Below are positions 53,010-64,000 of a DNA stretch of 64,000 nucleotides, one piece after another. Source of the stretch: Serinus canaria (lineage: Eukaryota; Chordata; Aves; Passeriformes; Fringillidae); contig NC_066326.1 in NCBI RefSeq assembly GCF_022539315.1, positions 11,982,601-12,046,600 on the forward strand, in the 5' to 3' direction. The translations under genes were made by a program, and so were the position numbers. Each line of letters opens with the position of its first letter. The stretch's first letter is position 1. The notes under the pieces are model-generated. The model was not told the origin of the DNA. It worked only from the letters and a program-made list of their open reading frames with translations, and ran no database searches.

Positions 53010-53246
53010 CGAAGTTGTGTCAGGGGAGGTTAGGTTGGATTGTAGGGGAAGGCTTTTCATGCAGAGGGTGGTCGAGCACTGGAATAGGCTCCCCAGGGAA
53101 GTGGTCATGGCCTCAAGACTGCCAGTTCACAAACCTTTTGGACAACGCTCTCAGGCACGCGGTGGTATTCCTGGGGCACCGTGTGCAGGGCCAGGATTTG
53201 GACTCGATGATCTGATTCCAACTCAGAATGTTTTGTGATTCTGTGA
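53010..53246 (+). mobile_element. CR1 LINE 3' end beside the SLMAP promoter
   Basis: About 235 bases matching CR1: 'gtcaggggaggttaggttgg', 'gagggtggtcgagcactgga', 'aataggctccccagggaagt', 'ggtattcctggggcaccgtg' and 'tttggactcgatgatctgat'. It ends in TTTTGTGATTCTGTG. It lies immediately outside the SLMAP CpG island in the intergenic space. Confidence 0.92.
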
Positions 53247-56200
53247 AAGGGTGGAGCTCAGAGGAGGAGCTGGGGTGACACATTCTCAGCAGAGCTTGCA
53301 TGTGAAACTGCAGGAGTCTCCTGAACATCCTCCTGCTTTCCCTGTGTGCGTCTGGTGGTTTTATGATCCAAGTTTAAAAGCTCGGGAGCCGCGGTGTGGT
53401 GTGATGGGTCCTGGGGCCGGAGGAATGCTGGCCATGTTTGCCGTGTCTTGTTGCAGGTTGGCAGCTGGAGCAGGGGGTCTCCTGGAGCACTGGCTGCAGG
53501 GACAGGACTGAGGTGGGGTCACTGCTGTGTCTTCCTTCAGTACGCCACGGAGCATCATCCAAGGTCATATTTATGCCTGTTTTCTAGAAGCCAAGGAAAG
53601 GTCACTTGTCAAGGTCATCTGGTGCCTAACGAGTCTCTCCAGTCCAAATACATTTTTAATTCCGTCATTCCCTGTAAAGCAAACAAGTGGGAATTGTTGA
53701 TGTAAGATAGATGTTGGGGTCATGCCAGCACTATAATTACCTTGTGACAGGGTGTTAGGATTAGGGATATGGGAGATGGCAGAAAGAGCTGGCAGCTGTG
53801 GAGGACAGGAGTGCGGCTGGGCCAGGCACTTCAGCAGTGGATGAGGGGAAAAGCAGCAGTCAAGGTAAGGCAGTGCAGTGCATGACACAAAGCTTTCTTA
53901 GTTGTAGGACAGGAAAATCTCAGGGCTGTCTTCATTTTTTTTCCTTTCTTTTTGACTGCACTGTGATTTGGGGAAGGGAGTTTGATTCATGACAGACTAC
54001 TTTTTTTCCAACAATCCAGTGAGAAAACAACAGCAAAACCAGGCTGTAGCATCTGTGTTTGAAACAGAGAAATGAAATCCAAGATTAAAGACAAGTCTGA
54101 TTTTGTGAAGACAAAAACAAACAATTGATAGGTGGAATGTTCAGAACTGTTTATCCGTAGTTTTAATTCTCCTGACAGGGAAAAAAAAATCTGGCACGTC
54201 ACTTCATGGCTTTCATCAGCTTATGAGATTGTACTACTCTGATAAATATAATCATAATTTGCTCTTACTAATTTTTTTAATAAGTGGAAATTCAGTGTGG
54301 CTGTTGCTTACAGCACACAAGGTGCTATAACTAATCAGAGGGAGAAAAAAAGGTATGAAAAGAAGATGGAGAAAGTGAGAATAAATTTAGGTCCATTAGG
54401 AATTCCATTTGAGGGAATGAGTTGCAAAAGTAGAAATAATTGAGAGCACTTTGGAATTGCAAAGTGTAAAAAATGGGGACAAAGGGTATTACAGGTTTTG
54501 GAATGAAAAGAATGTTTCTGAGAGCATTTTTTATATTTTTGTGTGCATGTTTAATGGAGAGAAGAGACTGGAAGTAAAATTAGAGATGAGAAAGATCCAT
54601 TAACATCCATAGGGCCTAAGAGAATCAGGTAGATATAAGCAGTGGATACATTTCTCTGATGTTCTAAGTATTTATAATAACATAATAATATAATATAACT
54701 GTGTCATTTAAACTAGCATATTATGTTCTCCTGAACCCTTCTTCATCCCCTGGAGAAATCCCACTGTGACAGGCTCACTCAATGGTATGAGAAAAGTAGA
54801 TGGCAATGGTATGTGCCTTTCTAGTTCTCTTGGGCACTGCCAAATGGCTCACGTAACAGCTGAGCTGTACCCACTGCTCATCGAGGACATTAATTTGACC
54901 CTTCCTTCTCTGCATGAGTGCCAGCTCTCAGTGGAGCTGCGTGGGTGTAGTTATCCCTTAGGCTTTGCAGCTCCTATTTCAAATTGCCTGATGACTTCAG
55001 AAGTTATCAGGGGCAGAGTCAAAGGCTAAGATGAAAATACAGAAAGCAGTTGCATTCTGAAATGAGGATACAATTATTGTATGGGTATTTTATGAGGTGC
55101 CTGCTGCTTACCAGAAAGTGTCCATCCCAGAACTGTGGAAAGCAACAGGTGGGTGAGGATTTGTGTGTGAAGCGCTTGGCTGCTGTGCTGTGCTCGGAGG
55201 AGGAGAAAGGGGAGGAGGAGGGAGGAAGTGTCATCTCCTGCTCCTGCTTCGTTTCTGCAAACGCTGTCACACAGCTGAAGCAGGCAGAGCACCTCGCAGC
55301 CATGTTAGGTAAGGGCAGCAGGAGCCAACTCTGTCCCTCCTTCTTCTGGGCAGGAAGTCATGAAAATGTTATGATAGCCATCGTCGCTGAGGGCAGAAAG
55401 AGCCTGCTCCATAGCCATCTTGGATAAGGGAAAGGGAGTTCTTTAGGAGACTGTCACATTTATCCCCTAAAGAGCTGGTGTCTGTTTCAGGAGGATGAAA
55501 TGCAGCTGTGATAGATCATGTGCATACCTGAAAAACATCTAGATTCTGGCTTCTGAAACATTCTGAACCAAGCTGTGAAAAGTAAGGAAATGTTTCAGAG
55601 AAGTTTTATCCAGAGTTAAAAAAATTGGTTCCAATTATCACCCCAGATTTAGTGAAGAGGCTACACATTTTTATTTTAGTGCTATTATTGTTCTTTGGTT
55701 TCAGACTTATTTTCTGTTTGTGATCTTTTAACTCTCTGACTGGTTATGTAAATAATTGCATTATCTTTCAGCATTAATTTTGAGAGAATAGGCAATTCCA
55801 CCAGTTTAATCTGCTCTTGTCAGGTAGGTACTCTATTTATTCAATTTTCTTTCAGATCCTTCCCTGCTCCTATTTCTGGTTTGCATTAAAAAAGGATACT
55901 TTTATCCAGTATACAAATGAGTGTCTTACCAACATAATATTTACATTAATGTAATATATGTAGTGTGCATATACTGAATATACTCTTCAATTTAGATTAT
56001 GTAATAAATATGAGTGTTTTATACAATGATTTAAAATCTATTATTTATTATGTGCTATATATCCTATCTGTTTATATATACAATGTACCTTGCATAGTAT
56101 GATGATAATACATGTATTTGGTATATATACATAAGCGTAATGTAACATGCATAGCATTAATAAATGTTGTACTAATATATAATTAATTTTACATGCAGTG

Positions 56201-58580
56201 TTTTTTCATTTCAAATTAAATCAGGCAAGTTGAAATATCTGGCATTTTCACTGCTTTATCATTTTAGCAGACCATAGTCATCATGTGACCAGCTCTTATT
56301 TGCTTTTCTATTAATATATCAATTTAACAGTCAATCTAATATTGACTTATTGAAATATTTGATGTTTTCTGTGGCTGTTTGAAAAATGGAAAAAATGCTT
56401 TAAAAATAATTACGACTTTTTTTTGTGCATGTGTTTATATGTTTTAACTGAATGTATTTATTAGACGAAATATAATTTTCAAATACAAATAAAATACTGC
56501 TTTAAACTGAAATCTCAAGGCGGGGGATGGAGTGGAAGATGAGATGAGCAGATGATGTTTATGCAGTTCTTTGGTGTTTCTCTGTGGATGTGAGCAGTCT
56601 GCACAGTCACTCCCTGCTGAAGCTGATGGAGCCTGGCCAGCCAGCAGCCAACACAACATTTGCTGCTACCTGATAGAAACCATCCTGCTGAGAGACGCAG
56701 GCCAGCGCCGGGAGATCGCAGCTGCATGAGCAAGATAGAGCATGGGAGAAAGCAAGGCAGGCTCAAACGCTGAGCAGTTGTGGATCTTTAGAACCCAGCT
56801 GTCCCACATAGGCCTTTTCTCATTTTTATTCCAGCAACTGACATCAAGGGCATGCTTTTTCTAGCAGTGTCTCTTGTCCAAACCCTTCCAGATATTAACA
56901 GATGGCTGTATTTCTGCAAAACAAGGCAGGGTTCCTGGAGATTTGTAAGGGCACATTCCATATGCAGAGCCTCGGTGTTTTATGAGGCTTCATTGCAAGT
57001 TATATGAAAATGCTCTCAGTCAGGTGGTTCCCAACTCTGAAGTCTGGCTTTTGTCCTGCATTGATGCTTCTTGAAGAAGAAACTCAGATGTTGCTAAATG
57101 TTACAATACATGCAGAAATATTTTGCTTTCTCAACTGAAGGAGAGAATCACATTTTATCAAAACTAAAATGTATTTAAAATGGCTAAGTGAAAATCTTTC
57201 TGAATTACTGTTTATTGGGAATATCTCCAGTAGTAAGAATCCTTTTTTTCTGTACCTTTTTTATCAGGGATCACATGTCTGTTCTCTTAACTTTCTTTGC
57301 CAAAAGATTATTTGTTAAGCATAATTAAATTAATTTATAATTTACTTAATAAAATGTGTCACTCTTATTAAGTACTTTATTCTTATTATTTCACATAGAT
57401 ACACTTAGAGTTTTTTATTCACATGGAAATTTAAGAAGGGACCAGCAAAAACTAGAAGGACGTGCATGATGATAATAGCTAAAAATTTTGGTTTGCCCGT
57501 GACAGCAAGAATATAAACAAGGGAAGGCTTATAAGAGGCAGTGACATGAAATCTTTTCTTAAACCAAGTGATAAAAGCTTTTGGCCAGGCCATTTAAGTT
57601 CTTAAATGGAAACAGCAAATTAAATTCCACTGAGACTCATTGCACTGAGTTGAACTTGATTAAGCTCAGTCTTAGTCATGTCTTTTTATCAAGAGTAATC
57701 TACAGAATTTAGGAGTTAACTACTTGAAAAATCCGTGAGTCTTGCATGGTATCACTGTAAAATACCTGAAGCAGCTGAAGGCAGCAAGAACCTCCCCACA
57801 GAGCCCTGCCCGAGGCTGCACACTGCAGAACCCCATTCCTATCTCAAACTGTATCTAACATTCACTTTGCTACTTTGATAACTGAAGGCTGCTATATCTC
57901 AAGTTATTACCATGATAATTTTGTGTGTTATAATTTTGTCTGAGTTATATGTTTGTTCATCTTTTGTCTAGAAAATTACTCCAATGATCAAAGCATACTT
58001 TAATTTTTAGCTGTTTGCTTTTGATAGATAAACAAATGTTGTTAATGGGCCTTAAGGAAACAGTGCATCCAGGAGTCCTACATTTTCTTTTAAGTATGTA
58101 TAGATGTATTATCTTGGTTTTAATATTTGCAACTCCTGTTCTGGAGAAAAAATGGCATGTAGTGATTCAGGTAGCAGCTCATCTACACTTACTGCTGCTG
58201 AAGCTGTTCTAGTAGCAGTCAACCAAAAGTCTAGTGTGATTAATTAAATTAAAAGAGGTCAGGAGATTTGGGGGAGGTGAATGCATATTTTATTTTTCTT
58301 TTTTTCTTTTTTGTTAAATAAAGTAGCTATTTAGCCCTTTTAACTCAACGAAATGTTTCATAATGAAATATAAATAGCTATTGGACTGTGCTAAAAGAAT
58401 ATTTGAAAGCTCTTACATTATTAAAGAGCTTGGGCTTTGGCTAAGGCAATAAAAGAGGGTTTAAGAGATTTGGATGCTTTTTTTATTATCATCCCCATTT
58501 CCTGTGAGGGTGAAGCTGTCCAGCCTTTAGCCAGGGGGGTATTTCCATCTCCCTCCCGTGCCGTGCTCAGCTGTACATAG
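53247..58580. other. Intergenic space between SLMAP and DENND6A
   Basis: About 5.3 kb between the two divergent promoters. It contains a TA/TG-rich stretch at about 55915-56200 and a small GC-richer area at 56515-56770. Two YY1-like words (AGCCATGTTAG near 55300 and AGCCATCTTGG near 55414) also lie here. No open frame shows a family match or splice sites. Confidence 0.75.
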
Positions 58581-58589
58581 CTCATGATG

Positions 58590-59420
58590 GAGACACGCCT
58601 GTTAATTACTCGGCGGCCACGGCGGCCCCCAGCAGGTGCTGTCACTGACCTGTCAAAGACCAGTGAAAGCCGAGTGATCCGTTGCCTGCAGAGCTGCCCT
58701 CGCGAGCCCAACGTTAAGCACCGATGGGGCAGGCTCCCCGGGGCCGGGTGCGGTGTCCGCAGCCCCGAGAGAGGACCGCTTTCCCCGCCCGACCAGCTCC
58801 GCTCGCTCTGTGCCTGCCTGGAGGGGCCGGGCCGGGCCGGGCCGGGCCGAGCGCACCGCAGCCCTTCCCTGGCGGGCCGCGCGGGGGCGCTCCCTCCCTA
58901 CGGCCCCCACCACCCCCCCGCTCCCCGCAGGAATGGTTTGGCCTCCCCTCCGTGCCCGCTTGGCCCCTCCCACTCCGAGCGGCTCCGGGGGGAGCGGGCG
59001 GGGCGACGCGAGTCACCTGACTCCGCACGGCGGGGCAGGGGTCGGGGCCATGTCGCGGCGGGAGCGGGGCCCGGAGCCGGGGCCGGGCGGTGCCGAGGTG
59101 GCTGCGGAGGATGCAGAGCCGGAAAGTCCCGACCAGTGCCTGTCGCTGCTGCCCTGGGACCGCTTCTCAGCCTGGCTGCACTGCGTGTGCGTGGTGGGCT
59201 TCGACCTGGAGCTGGGCCAGGCCGTGGAGGTACGTGCGGCGGCGGCGGGGGGCACCGCTCGCCCTGCGGGCTGTGGCGGGGCCCCGTCGGAATCGGGCGC
59301 TTCCTCTGGCCCCGGTGTTGCATAGAGGCGGGGGAAGCTCGGCCGTGCTTAAGGAAGCGTGGTTGTGCGAAGCCCCGGAGCGGCGAGCGGGGCAGTGCCC
59401 CGGTGAACCGGCTCGGCTGT
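58590..59420 (+). promoter_or_regulatory. DENND6A: DENND6A CpG-island promoter
   Basis: A CpG-dense region enclosing the DENND6A start codon. It includes a run of five G-triplets spaced by CC at about 58823-58846. A sequence at 58877-58888 fits the alternative CTCF core CCGCGNGGNGGC. The palindrome-like GAGTCACCTGACTC lies at 59010-59023, 27 bases before the ATG. No TATA box was seen. The transcription start cannot be fixed by eye. Confidence 0.8.
59050..59229 (+). CDS. DENND6A: DENND6A coding exon 1
   Basis: Encodes residues 1-60. A variable Gly/Glu/Pro-rich N-terminus ([10 protein letters not shown]...) is followed by the conserved block from Trp36 ([20 protein letters not shown] then VE). 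The donor is GTGGAG|GTACGT, phase 0. The frame is open far upstream, but 59050 is the only good ATG with a purine at -3 (GCCATGT) close to the conserved block. The N-terminal 30 residues differ from human, as expected for this part. Confidence 0.95.
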
Positions 59421-62342
59421 CCCGGGTGAGGCTGGTGGTTTTCGGGCAGCCCTTCTCATGGTGCTCCTTGTGCTGACAGTGAGCGTTTTTAAATGGTTTG
59501 TATCGCCTCCCGAGATTTGTATCAAGTACACCGTCGGCTTTCTTTGCGTACGAATAGTACTGATTTCTATGGTATTTAGGCGTTAAAAAATGCGATAATA
59601 AGGAGAATGTGAGTGATCTTCATGATTAACAGAGTTCTCCAGGTCGCTGAGGTGTGCGAGAAGGTTCTCTACGGGTTTGAAGCGTTTTCCTTCAGCGCAA
59701 GCTGGATGCCGGCCCCTGGCAGTGTCACAGCTGCGGCTGCGACTCGCGGCTGTGCCCTCTGTGCAACAGGCAGGGAACCTCTGGCACTGCCTGGGGAGGG
59801 CACGGGCAGGGACAGCTGTGGTACTGCTTGGGAGGGCACGGGCAGGGACAGCTGTGGTACTGCTTGGGGAGGGCACGGGCAGGGACAGCTGTGGCACTGC
59901 CTGGGTAGGGCACGGGCAGGGACAGCTGTGGTACTGCTTGGGAGGGCACGGGCAGGGACAGCTGTGGCACTGCCTGGGTAGGGCACGGGCAGGGACAGCT
60001 GTGGCACTGCCTGGGGAGGGCACGGGCAGGGACAGCTGTGGCACTGCCTGGGGAGGGCACGGGCAGGGACAGCTGTGGCACTGCCTGGGTAGGGCACGGG
60101 CAGGGACAGCTGTGGCACTGCCTGGGGAGGGCACGGGCAGGGACAGCTGTGGTACTGCCTGGGGAGGGCACGGGCAGGGACAGCTGTGGTACTGCCTGGG
60201 GAGGGCACTGGCAGGGACAGCTGTGGCACTGCTTGGGAGGGCACCGGGAGCTCACAGTGCTGGGAAAAGGAGAGAAGAATTACTGTTCGGATCAGTTTCA
60301 CATCCTGTTTCACCCTGTTCACCCTGTGACTGTGCAGCAAACTCTTGGTCTGCAGGGAAAGTGTCTTTTTCTTTCTCTTTCTCTTGCCTTAAAGGGGTGC
60401 CAGACTAAATCCATTGCAGACTAAAATTCAACCAGGCTATTACAGTATGTAAAATACAGAACTGCTGGTCACAAAGAAATGCAGATGATACCAGGATACT
60501 GTGTTAAGTATCTGAATTCTCTTCCCTTGATGTTATAAGGTGGTGTTAACAACAAAGACAAACGTTTCTGTAGAACCTGTGACTTGGGCAGCTGTTGTGC
60601 TCAGTGGCTGAAGGAAGCACAGCCTCTGTCTTGGCTGAGACTTCTTAGTTGACAGTCACATTAGTTTAACTGGATGGATAAAATGAGACTTAAAATGTCT
60701 AGAGATCTAAGGCCTGTTTTGTTGGTTTTGGTGGGTTTTTTTCCCCCCCAGGAAGAATAATTAGCTTCAGTTTATGTTGGAATTCTGGGAAGAAACACCT
60801 GCTAGTGAGGAGAAGAAGTATGAATTCAAATCCATATGCCAGTCTTCTCACTAAATGTGGATAATTCTGCATCATTCAGCTTCTGAAAGTTACATTTAGT
60901 GTACAGCTGTTTAGCATAAGATAGCAAAGGAAAGTATTAACAATTGGAGAAGAGACAATGATAAGTTTACTACATGCAGAATGCAGGTGTTCCACTGGTG
61001 TCTGCTTTCAGCTTCAGTTGTGCTAATCATGTCTTACACAGCTGGATATCGTTTGATAGGAAGACTGAGGGGAAAAAAATGCACTGGAGATTTTATGGCT
61101 GGAGGACAGAAAGGTGCTTAGTCAGAGATCAGCCAGTGGGTATATCTATTGTTTTCTGTAGAGTAGGATAGTGTCGTGTTATCAGGAAATAAATTTACTT
61201 ACATTTAGTAGAACAAGATTAAATGAGATAATGGGATGTTAGCTGTATGGTAGGATAAGGACTGCATGAAGCTACTGTTCCTGCTCTGAATTCTGCTCTT
61301 CAACTGGGTCCCATCTTTGGAAGCCCTGAAACCTTCTTTGAAACATAATCCTGGAATTAATGTCAAATTTCCTCTGCTTATAAGCTAGCCAAGTATTTCA
61401 GGAGTTTTGGAGTGGGTTGTTTTGAGGACCTTTTTTGTTGAAATTTTGATGTCAGAGGTTTGTCCTCTTTCCTGTATATTCTATTCCCACCTGCTTGCAT
61501 AATCACTGGTTTTGTACATCCTTTTTTTTCTGAAATAATTGTGCTTCTGCATCTTAGTTGTATTGCATCATTTTTGATTTCTGTGTTGTGCAAGCTTACT
61601 ACACGATCTGTTTGTTTTTCTGTAAGTACAAAAAGCCATGATTTTGAGTTTATTCCTTGAGCTTTCACAATTGTCATTAGGGACTAGTGTTCATCCTCCA
61701 GGAGCTGGTATTAAATAGATCATGTTTTGTGGTTGAATTTTGGTTACTCCAGCCTAACTTTTGATTGCAACAGATTTCAGGCAATGTGTGTTGGCTTTAA
61801 GTGTAATCATCTTCTGCATTTTGCATGTCCAAGTTAAATCTGAAAGATGCAATCTTGCTCCCCTTTGAGACCTTTTGCACCAAAAATCTCAACTTCTGAG
61901 AATATACACTCTGAATATACCTTTTTAAATGAATGTGTGTGGTCTCTAACTGGCATCCAAAATACCTTGTAAAGATGGGTGATCAAGAAAGCTTAAAAGC
62001 ATATGAAGATAAGAACTGAGACATAATAGCTTACAATTGAAAATGTCCTACAGCTACGAAGGTGTTCAAGTGTTGTACTGTTGAAATATTTGATGGAAAC
62101 TTACTGCTTGTACCCAACTCATTTTCAAATAAAATAATACCGTTTTTTTCCTGTAGGTGATATATCCTCCACATTCCAAACTCACAGATAAAGAGGTAAG
62201 TCATAGTTGCTACATATCATTTGGTTTTAGCTTAGGAAATATCAATATATTATATTTCAGGAAATATAACAGCTCTCTTTTCTTTTCCCTACCCTTTAGA
62301 AAACCAATATTTGCTATTTGTCTTTTCCAGATTCTAATTCGG
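59050..62342 (+). CDS. DENND6A: DENND6A, DENN domain protein 6A (first three coding exons)
   Basis: The exons are 59050-59229, 62157-62195 and 62300-62342. They give 87 codons plus one base, all junctions GT-AG and in phase. The joined product matches the start of human DENND6A (FAM116A) from Trp36 on: [20 protein letters not shown], then [13 protein letters not shown] and [14 protein letters not shown]. From family knowledge, DENND6A is a guanine-nucleotide exchange factor for Rab14 on recycling endosomes, needed for ADAM10 traffic and N-cadherin levels. The window holds only the beginning of the upstream DENN module; human DENND6A is about 600 residues, and the rest lies past 64000. The gene diverges from SLMAP. 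Confidence 0.96.
59230..62156. other. DENND6A intron 1
   Basis: A 2.9-kb intron. The left part is the tail of the CpG island and a 37-bp minisatellite (59784-60246). The right part is ordinary AT-rich sequence with no recognised gene. Confidence 0.85.
59784..60246 (+). repeat. 37-bp GC-rich minisatellite, 12 full copies plus a partial one
   Basis: The unit reads GCACTGCCTGGGGAGGGCAC then GGGCAGGGACAGCTGTG. Ten copies are 37 bp and two (the second and fifth) are 36 bp, filling 59784-60225 exactly; a decayed thirteenth runs to about 60246. Variation is limited to C/T at two sites, G/T or loss of one G in the GGGG run, and one G/T late in the array. Because 37 is not a multiple of three, the long frames across it on both strands cycle through all three phases and are not genes. 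Confidence 0.97.
62157..62195 (+). CDS. DENND6A: DENND6A coding exon 2 (39 nt)
   Basis: Encodes [13 protein letters not shown] (residues 61-73). Acceptor TTTCCTGTAG|, donor AAAGAG|GTAAGT, phase 0 on both sides. Human has Gln where this has the second Pro. Confidence 0.96.
62300..62342 (+). CDS. DENND6A: DENND6A coding exon 3 (43 nt)
   Basis: Encodes [14 protein letters not shown] (residues 74-87) plus one base of Gly88. Acceptor TACCCTTTAG|, donor TCGG|GTAAGT. The intron before it is only 104 nt and has no stop in the exon 2 frame, so retaining it would shift exon 3 out of frame, with a stop shortly after. Confidence 0.96.
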
Positions 62343-64000
62343 GTAAGTGCTTTCTTCACTCTGTAGTCTGTTGTTGGACTAAACTGTGTTAAAAAAGAAT
62401 TTGACAGGATGTGTTCTGGGCTTTAGATCAAATACGTATTTATATATCTTAATTAACATTGCAATACAGAAATGTTGCAGCTAAGGTTAAGTATAAAACT
62501 GCAACTGTCTGCATTGCAGTATGGTCTGAGGATTCTTCTCTGGTTTATGTAAATGTGTAAGACCTTCCAGATAACATTTGTGCAGACGTTTCAGAATACT
62601 TGGCAAGGAAAGAATGAACATCTCAATCTTGCTCTTTAAACAAAATAATAGTATTGTCACTGTAGAGAGTAGAGTAGGCATGGAATATGAAGGATTTAAT
62701 AAATTAAATGGAAGTATATGGGGCCCTCTTCTCATAAAGGACTAAATGTATATTTTCTAAGTTCATAACAGTGAAACTGACTTTTAAATTCAAAAGCATT
62801 TAGAAAGAACAGTTGTGAAAGGAAAACCTCAGCTATTTTCTCCATTCCTGCTGTGCCTGTAGCTGTGTGTGGTCCTGCTTGTTAAATTTTTCTTGAATCT
62901 AAACTTCTGCTCTTCTGCTGCCAAAGAGAAATTGGGACATGGGGCTGATGGGTCGGACCACCTGCAAAAAGAAATTACTGAAGTTCAGATGCTTCCTTTC
63001 ACATTTATTTCTATGCAGAAGTCAAAACTTGCAGGACCAGCATTGTGCCTGTAACTGCAGTGTCTCTGTGCTTTAGGATGCTCTGCAGTATGACAGCTTG
63101 GATAGGTGGTGATGCAGATGTGTGCTTTGATGTGTGTGAGCTCTCTCTTATGTAATACTGCAAAGTATTTTGGCTAGTTTTTCTCCTTTGTCTAAATGTC
63201 ACTAAAATTAAGGTTCTTGCTATTCTGTATGCAAATAGAGGCACAGCTTCTTTCTGTTACTGAAATAAGGAGTTAACTGTATCTTCTAATTACTGTCACT
63301 GTTAATGGTAATAAGTATCTTTAGTCTTTAAAAGGTATCTTGAAGGTACAAAATCATGTGTTAGGAGCAAAGGTTGCTTTCTTAAAATTTTTTCATGTAT
63401 TTTTTCAAGTAAGAGTGTAGTAGTCTACTTCAGGCAGAATAGGTATATGTGAGGAGGTTTTATTTTCAGCAGGGAAAAATTCCACTTTTTTGCTTTTTAT
63501 GATGTCCCTATTAAGAACTGTTGGTTCTTGATCATTCTTGGTAGGCTTAAGTTTCAAATGATGTAGAGGGAATAACCTGTGTAAAACCTGCCTTCCCCAA
63601 GGCTGGAAGTGTATCCTGTCTGTTAGGATTTATTTTTTCATCATAGGCCTTAGCATAAAAAGAAAAGCTTTATGTAATAGAACAGTTAAGAAAGTTACTA
63701 GCTTGCAGCTAAATTTGAGGTCAGCCCATCCCAGGTTTCTATGGCTCAAAAGGTTAATTCAACTTTTTGCTCTTAATACTACAAAGAGATATTATGCCAG
63801 TACTTGGGGCTGGGAATTTAAAGGGGAAAATTGATTTAATGAGCTACTAGATCACAACACTTGTGGTTTTAAGCTGAGTTTTGCAGTACAGTTATTTTTA
63901 AAACAATGCTTTACCTTTTCTGCATGGATAATTGAAAAAAGAATAGACATTTATCTGTATTCTCTGCAAGAGCTTGTTAAATAAGAAGACATATTCTGAA
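62343..64000. other. DENND6A intron 3, to the window edge
   Basis: The following family sequence (Cys-Leu-Gly-Asp-Thr-Gln-Phe ...) is not found here, so exon 4 lies beyond the window. AT-rich sequence with nothing else recognised. Confidence 0.8.

Noticed and set aside
52169..53108. Several 100-260-codon frames in the SLMAP CpG island
   Set aside because: CpG-rich sequence lacks stop codons by composition. There is no conserved protein sequence, and frames overlap in all phases.
55915..56200. TA/TG-rich stretch considered as a matrix-attachment region or microsatellite
   Set aside because: It is AT-rich but has no fixed unit and no specific motif strong enough to call.
58584..59476. Frames of up to 281 codons around the DENND6A start in other phases
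   Set aside because: Only the frame starting at 59050 carries the conserved DENND6A sequence; the others are shadows in the CpG island.
59583..60408. Long open frames (up to 243 codons) on both strands at the DENND6A intron 1 minisatellite
   Set aside because: They exist because the 37-bp unit has no stop codon in several phases. Equal frames on both strands and no family match show that they are repeat shadows.
1..64000. tRNA, rRNA, CRISPR array, operons, phage or bacterial defence genes
   Set aside because: None seen. The spliced genes, CpG islands and CR1 copies show vertebrate nuclear DNA.

Overview
The window looks like a vertebrate nuclear genome, most likely a bird. It shows spliced genes with GT-AG introns, CpG-island promoters and CR1 LINE 3' ends with the avian ATTCTGTG-type tail. 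I saw no Alu, L1 or other mammalian SINE sequence, and introns are fairly compact. Species cannot be fixed from the sequence alone.

Two protein genes lie head to head. SLMAP (sarcolemma membrane-associated protein) is on the minus strand. Its promoter and CpG island are near 52.1-52.9 kb, its start codon is at 51341, and 11 coding exons run down to 7756. They encode about 395 residues: the FHA domain and the first half of the long coiled coil. The 3' half of the gene, with the rest of the coiled coil and the C-terminal membrane anchor, is not recognisable in 1-7755 and probably lies beyond the left edge. DENND6A (Rab14 exchange factor, DENN family) is on the plus strand. Its CpG island is at about 58.6-59.4 kb, its start codon at 59050, and its first three coding exons are at 59050-59229, 62157-62195 and 62300-62342. 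The rest runs off the right edge. As I recall it, the same divergent pair sits next to each other on human 3p14.3.

From left to right: 0-7.7 kb is SLMAP intron with an A/C-rich low-complexity block and a small GC islet holding a CTCF-like site. 7.7-14.8 kb is a cluster of nine SLMAP exons (3-11). 14.8-20.6 kb is an intron with a CpG island and a 17/21-bp minisatellite, a candidate internal promoter. Exon 2 is near 20.6 kb. 20.7-51.1 kb is one 30-kb intron with CR1 fragments, perfect hairpins and a CTCF-like motif. 51.1-52.9 kb holds the first coding exon and the main promoter. 53-58.6 kb is intergenic. 58.6-64 kb is the DENND6A 5' end, with a 12-copy 37-bp minisatellite in intron 1.

The two genes are neighbours rather than parts of one pathway. 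SLMAP tethers the STRIPAK phosphatase complex and docks phosphorylated MST1/2 through its FHA domain. DENND6A acts in endosomal recycling. I found no undescribed defence, mobile or biosynthetic system. The most unusual item is a 41-bp tandem duplication of the SLMAP exon 3 splice acceptor; use of the upstream copy would put in an immediate stop codon.
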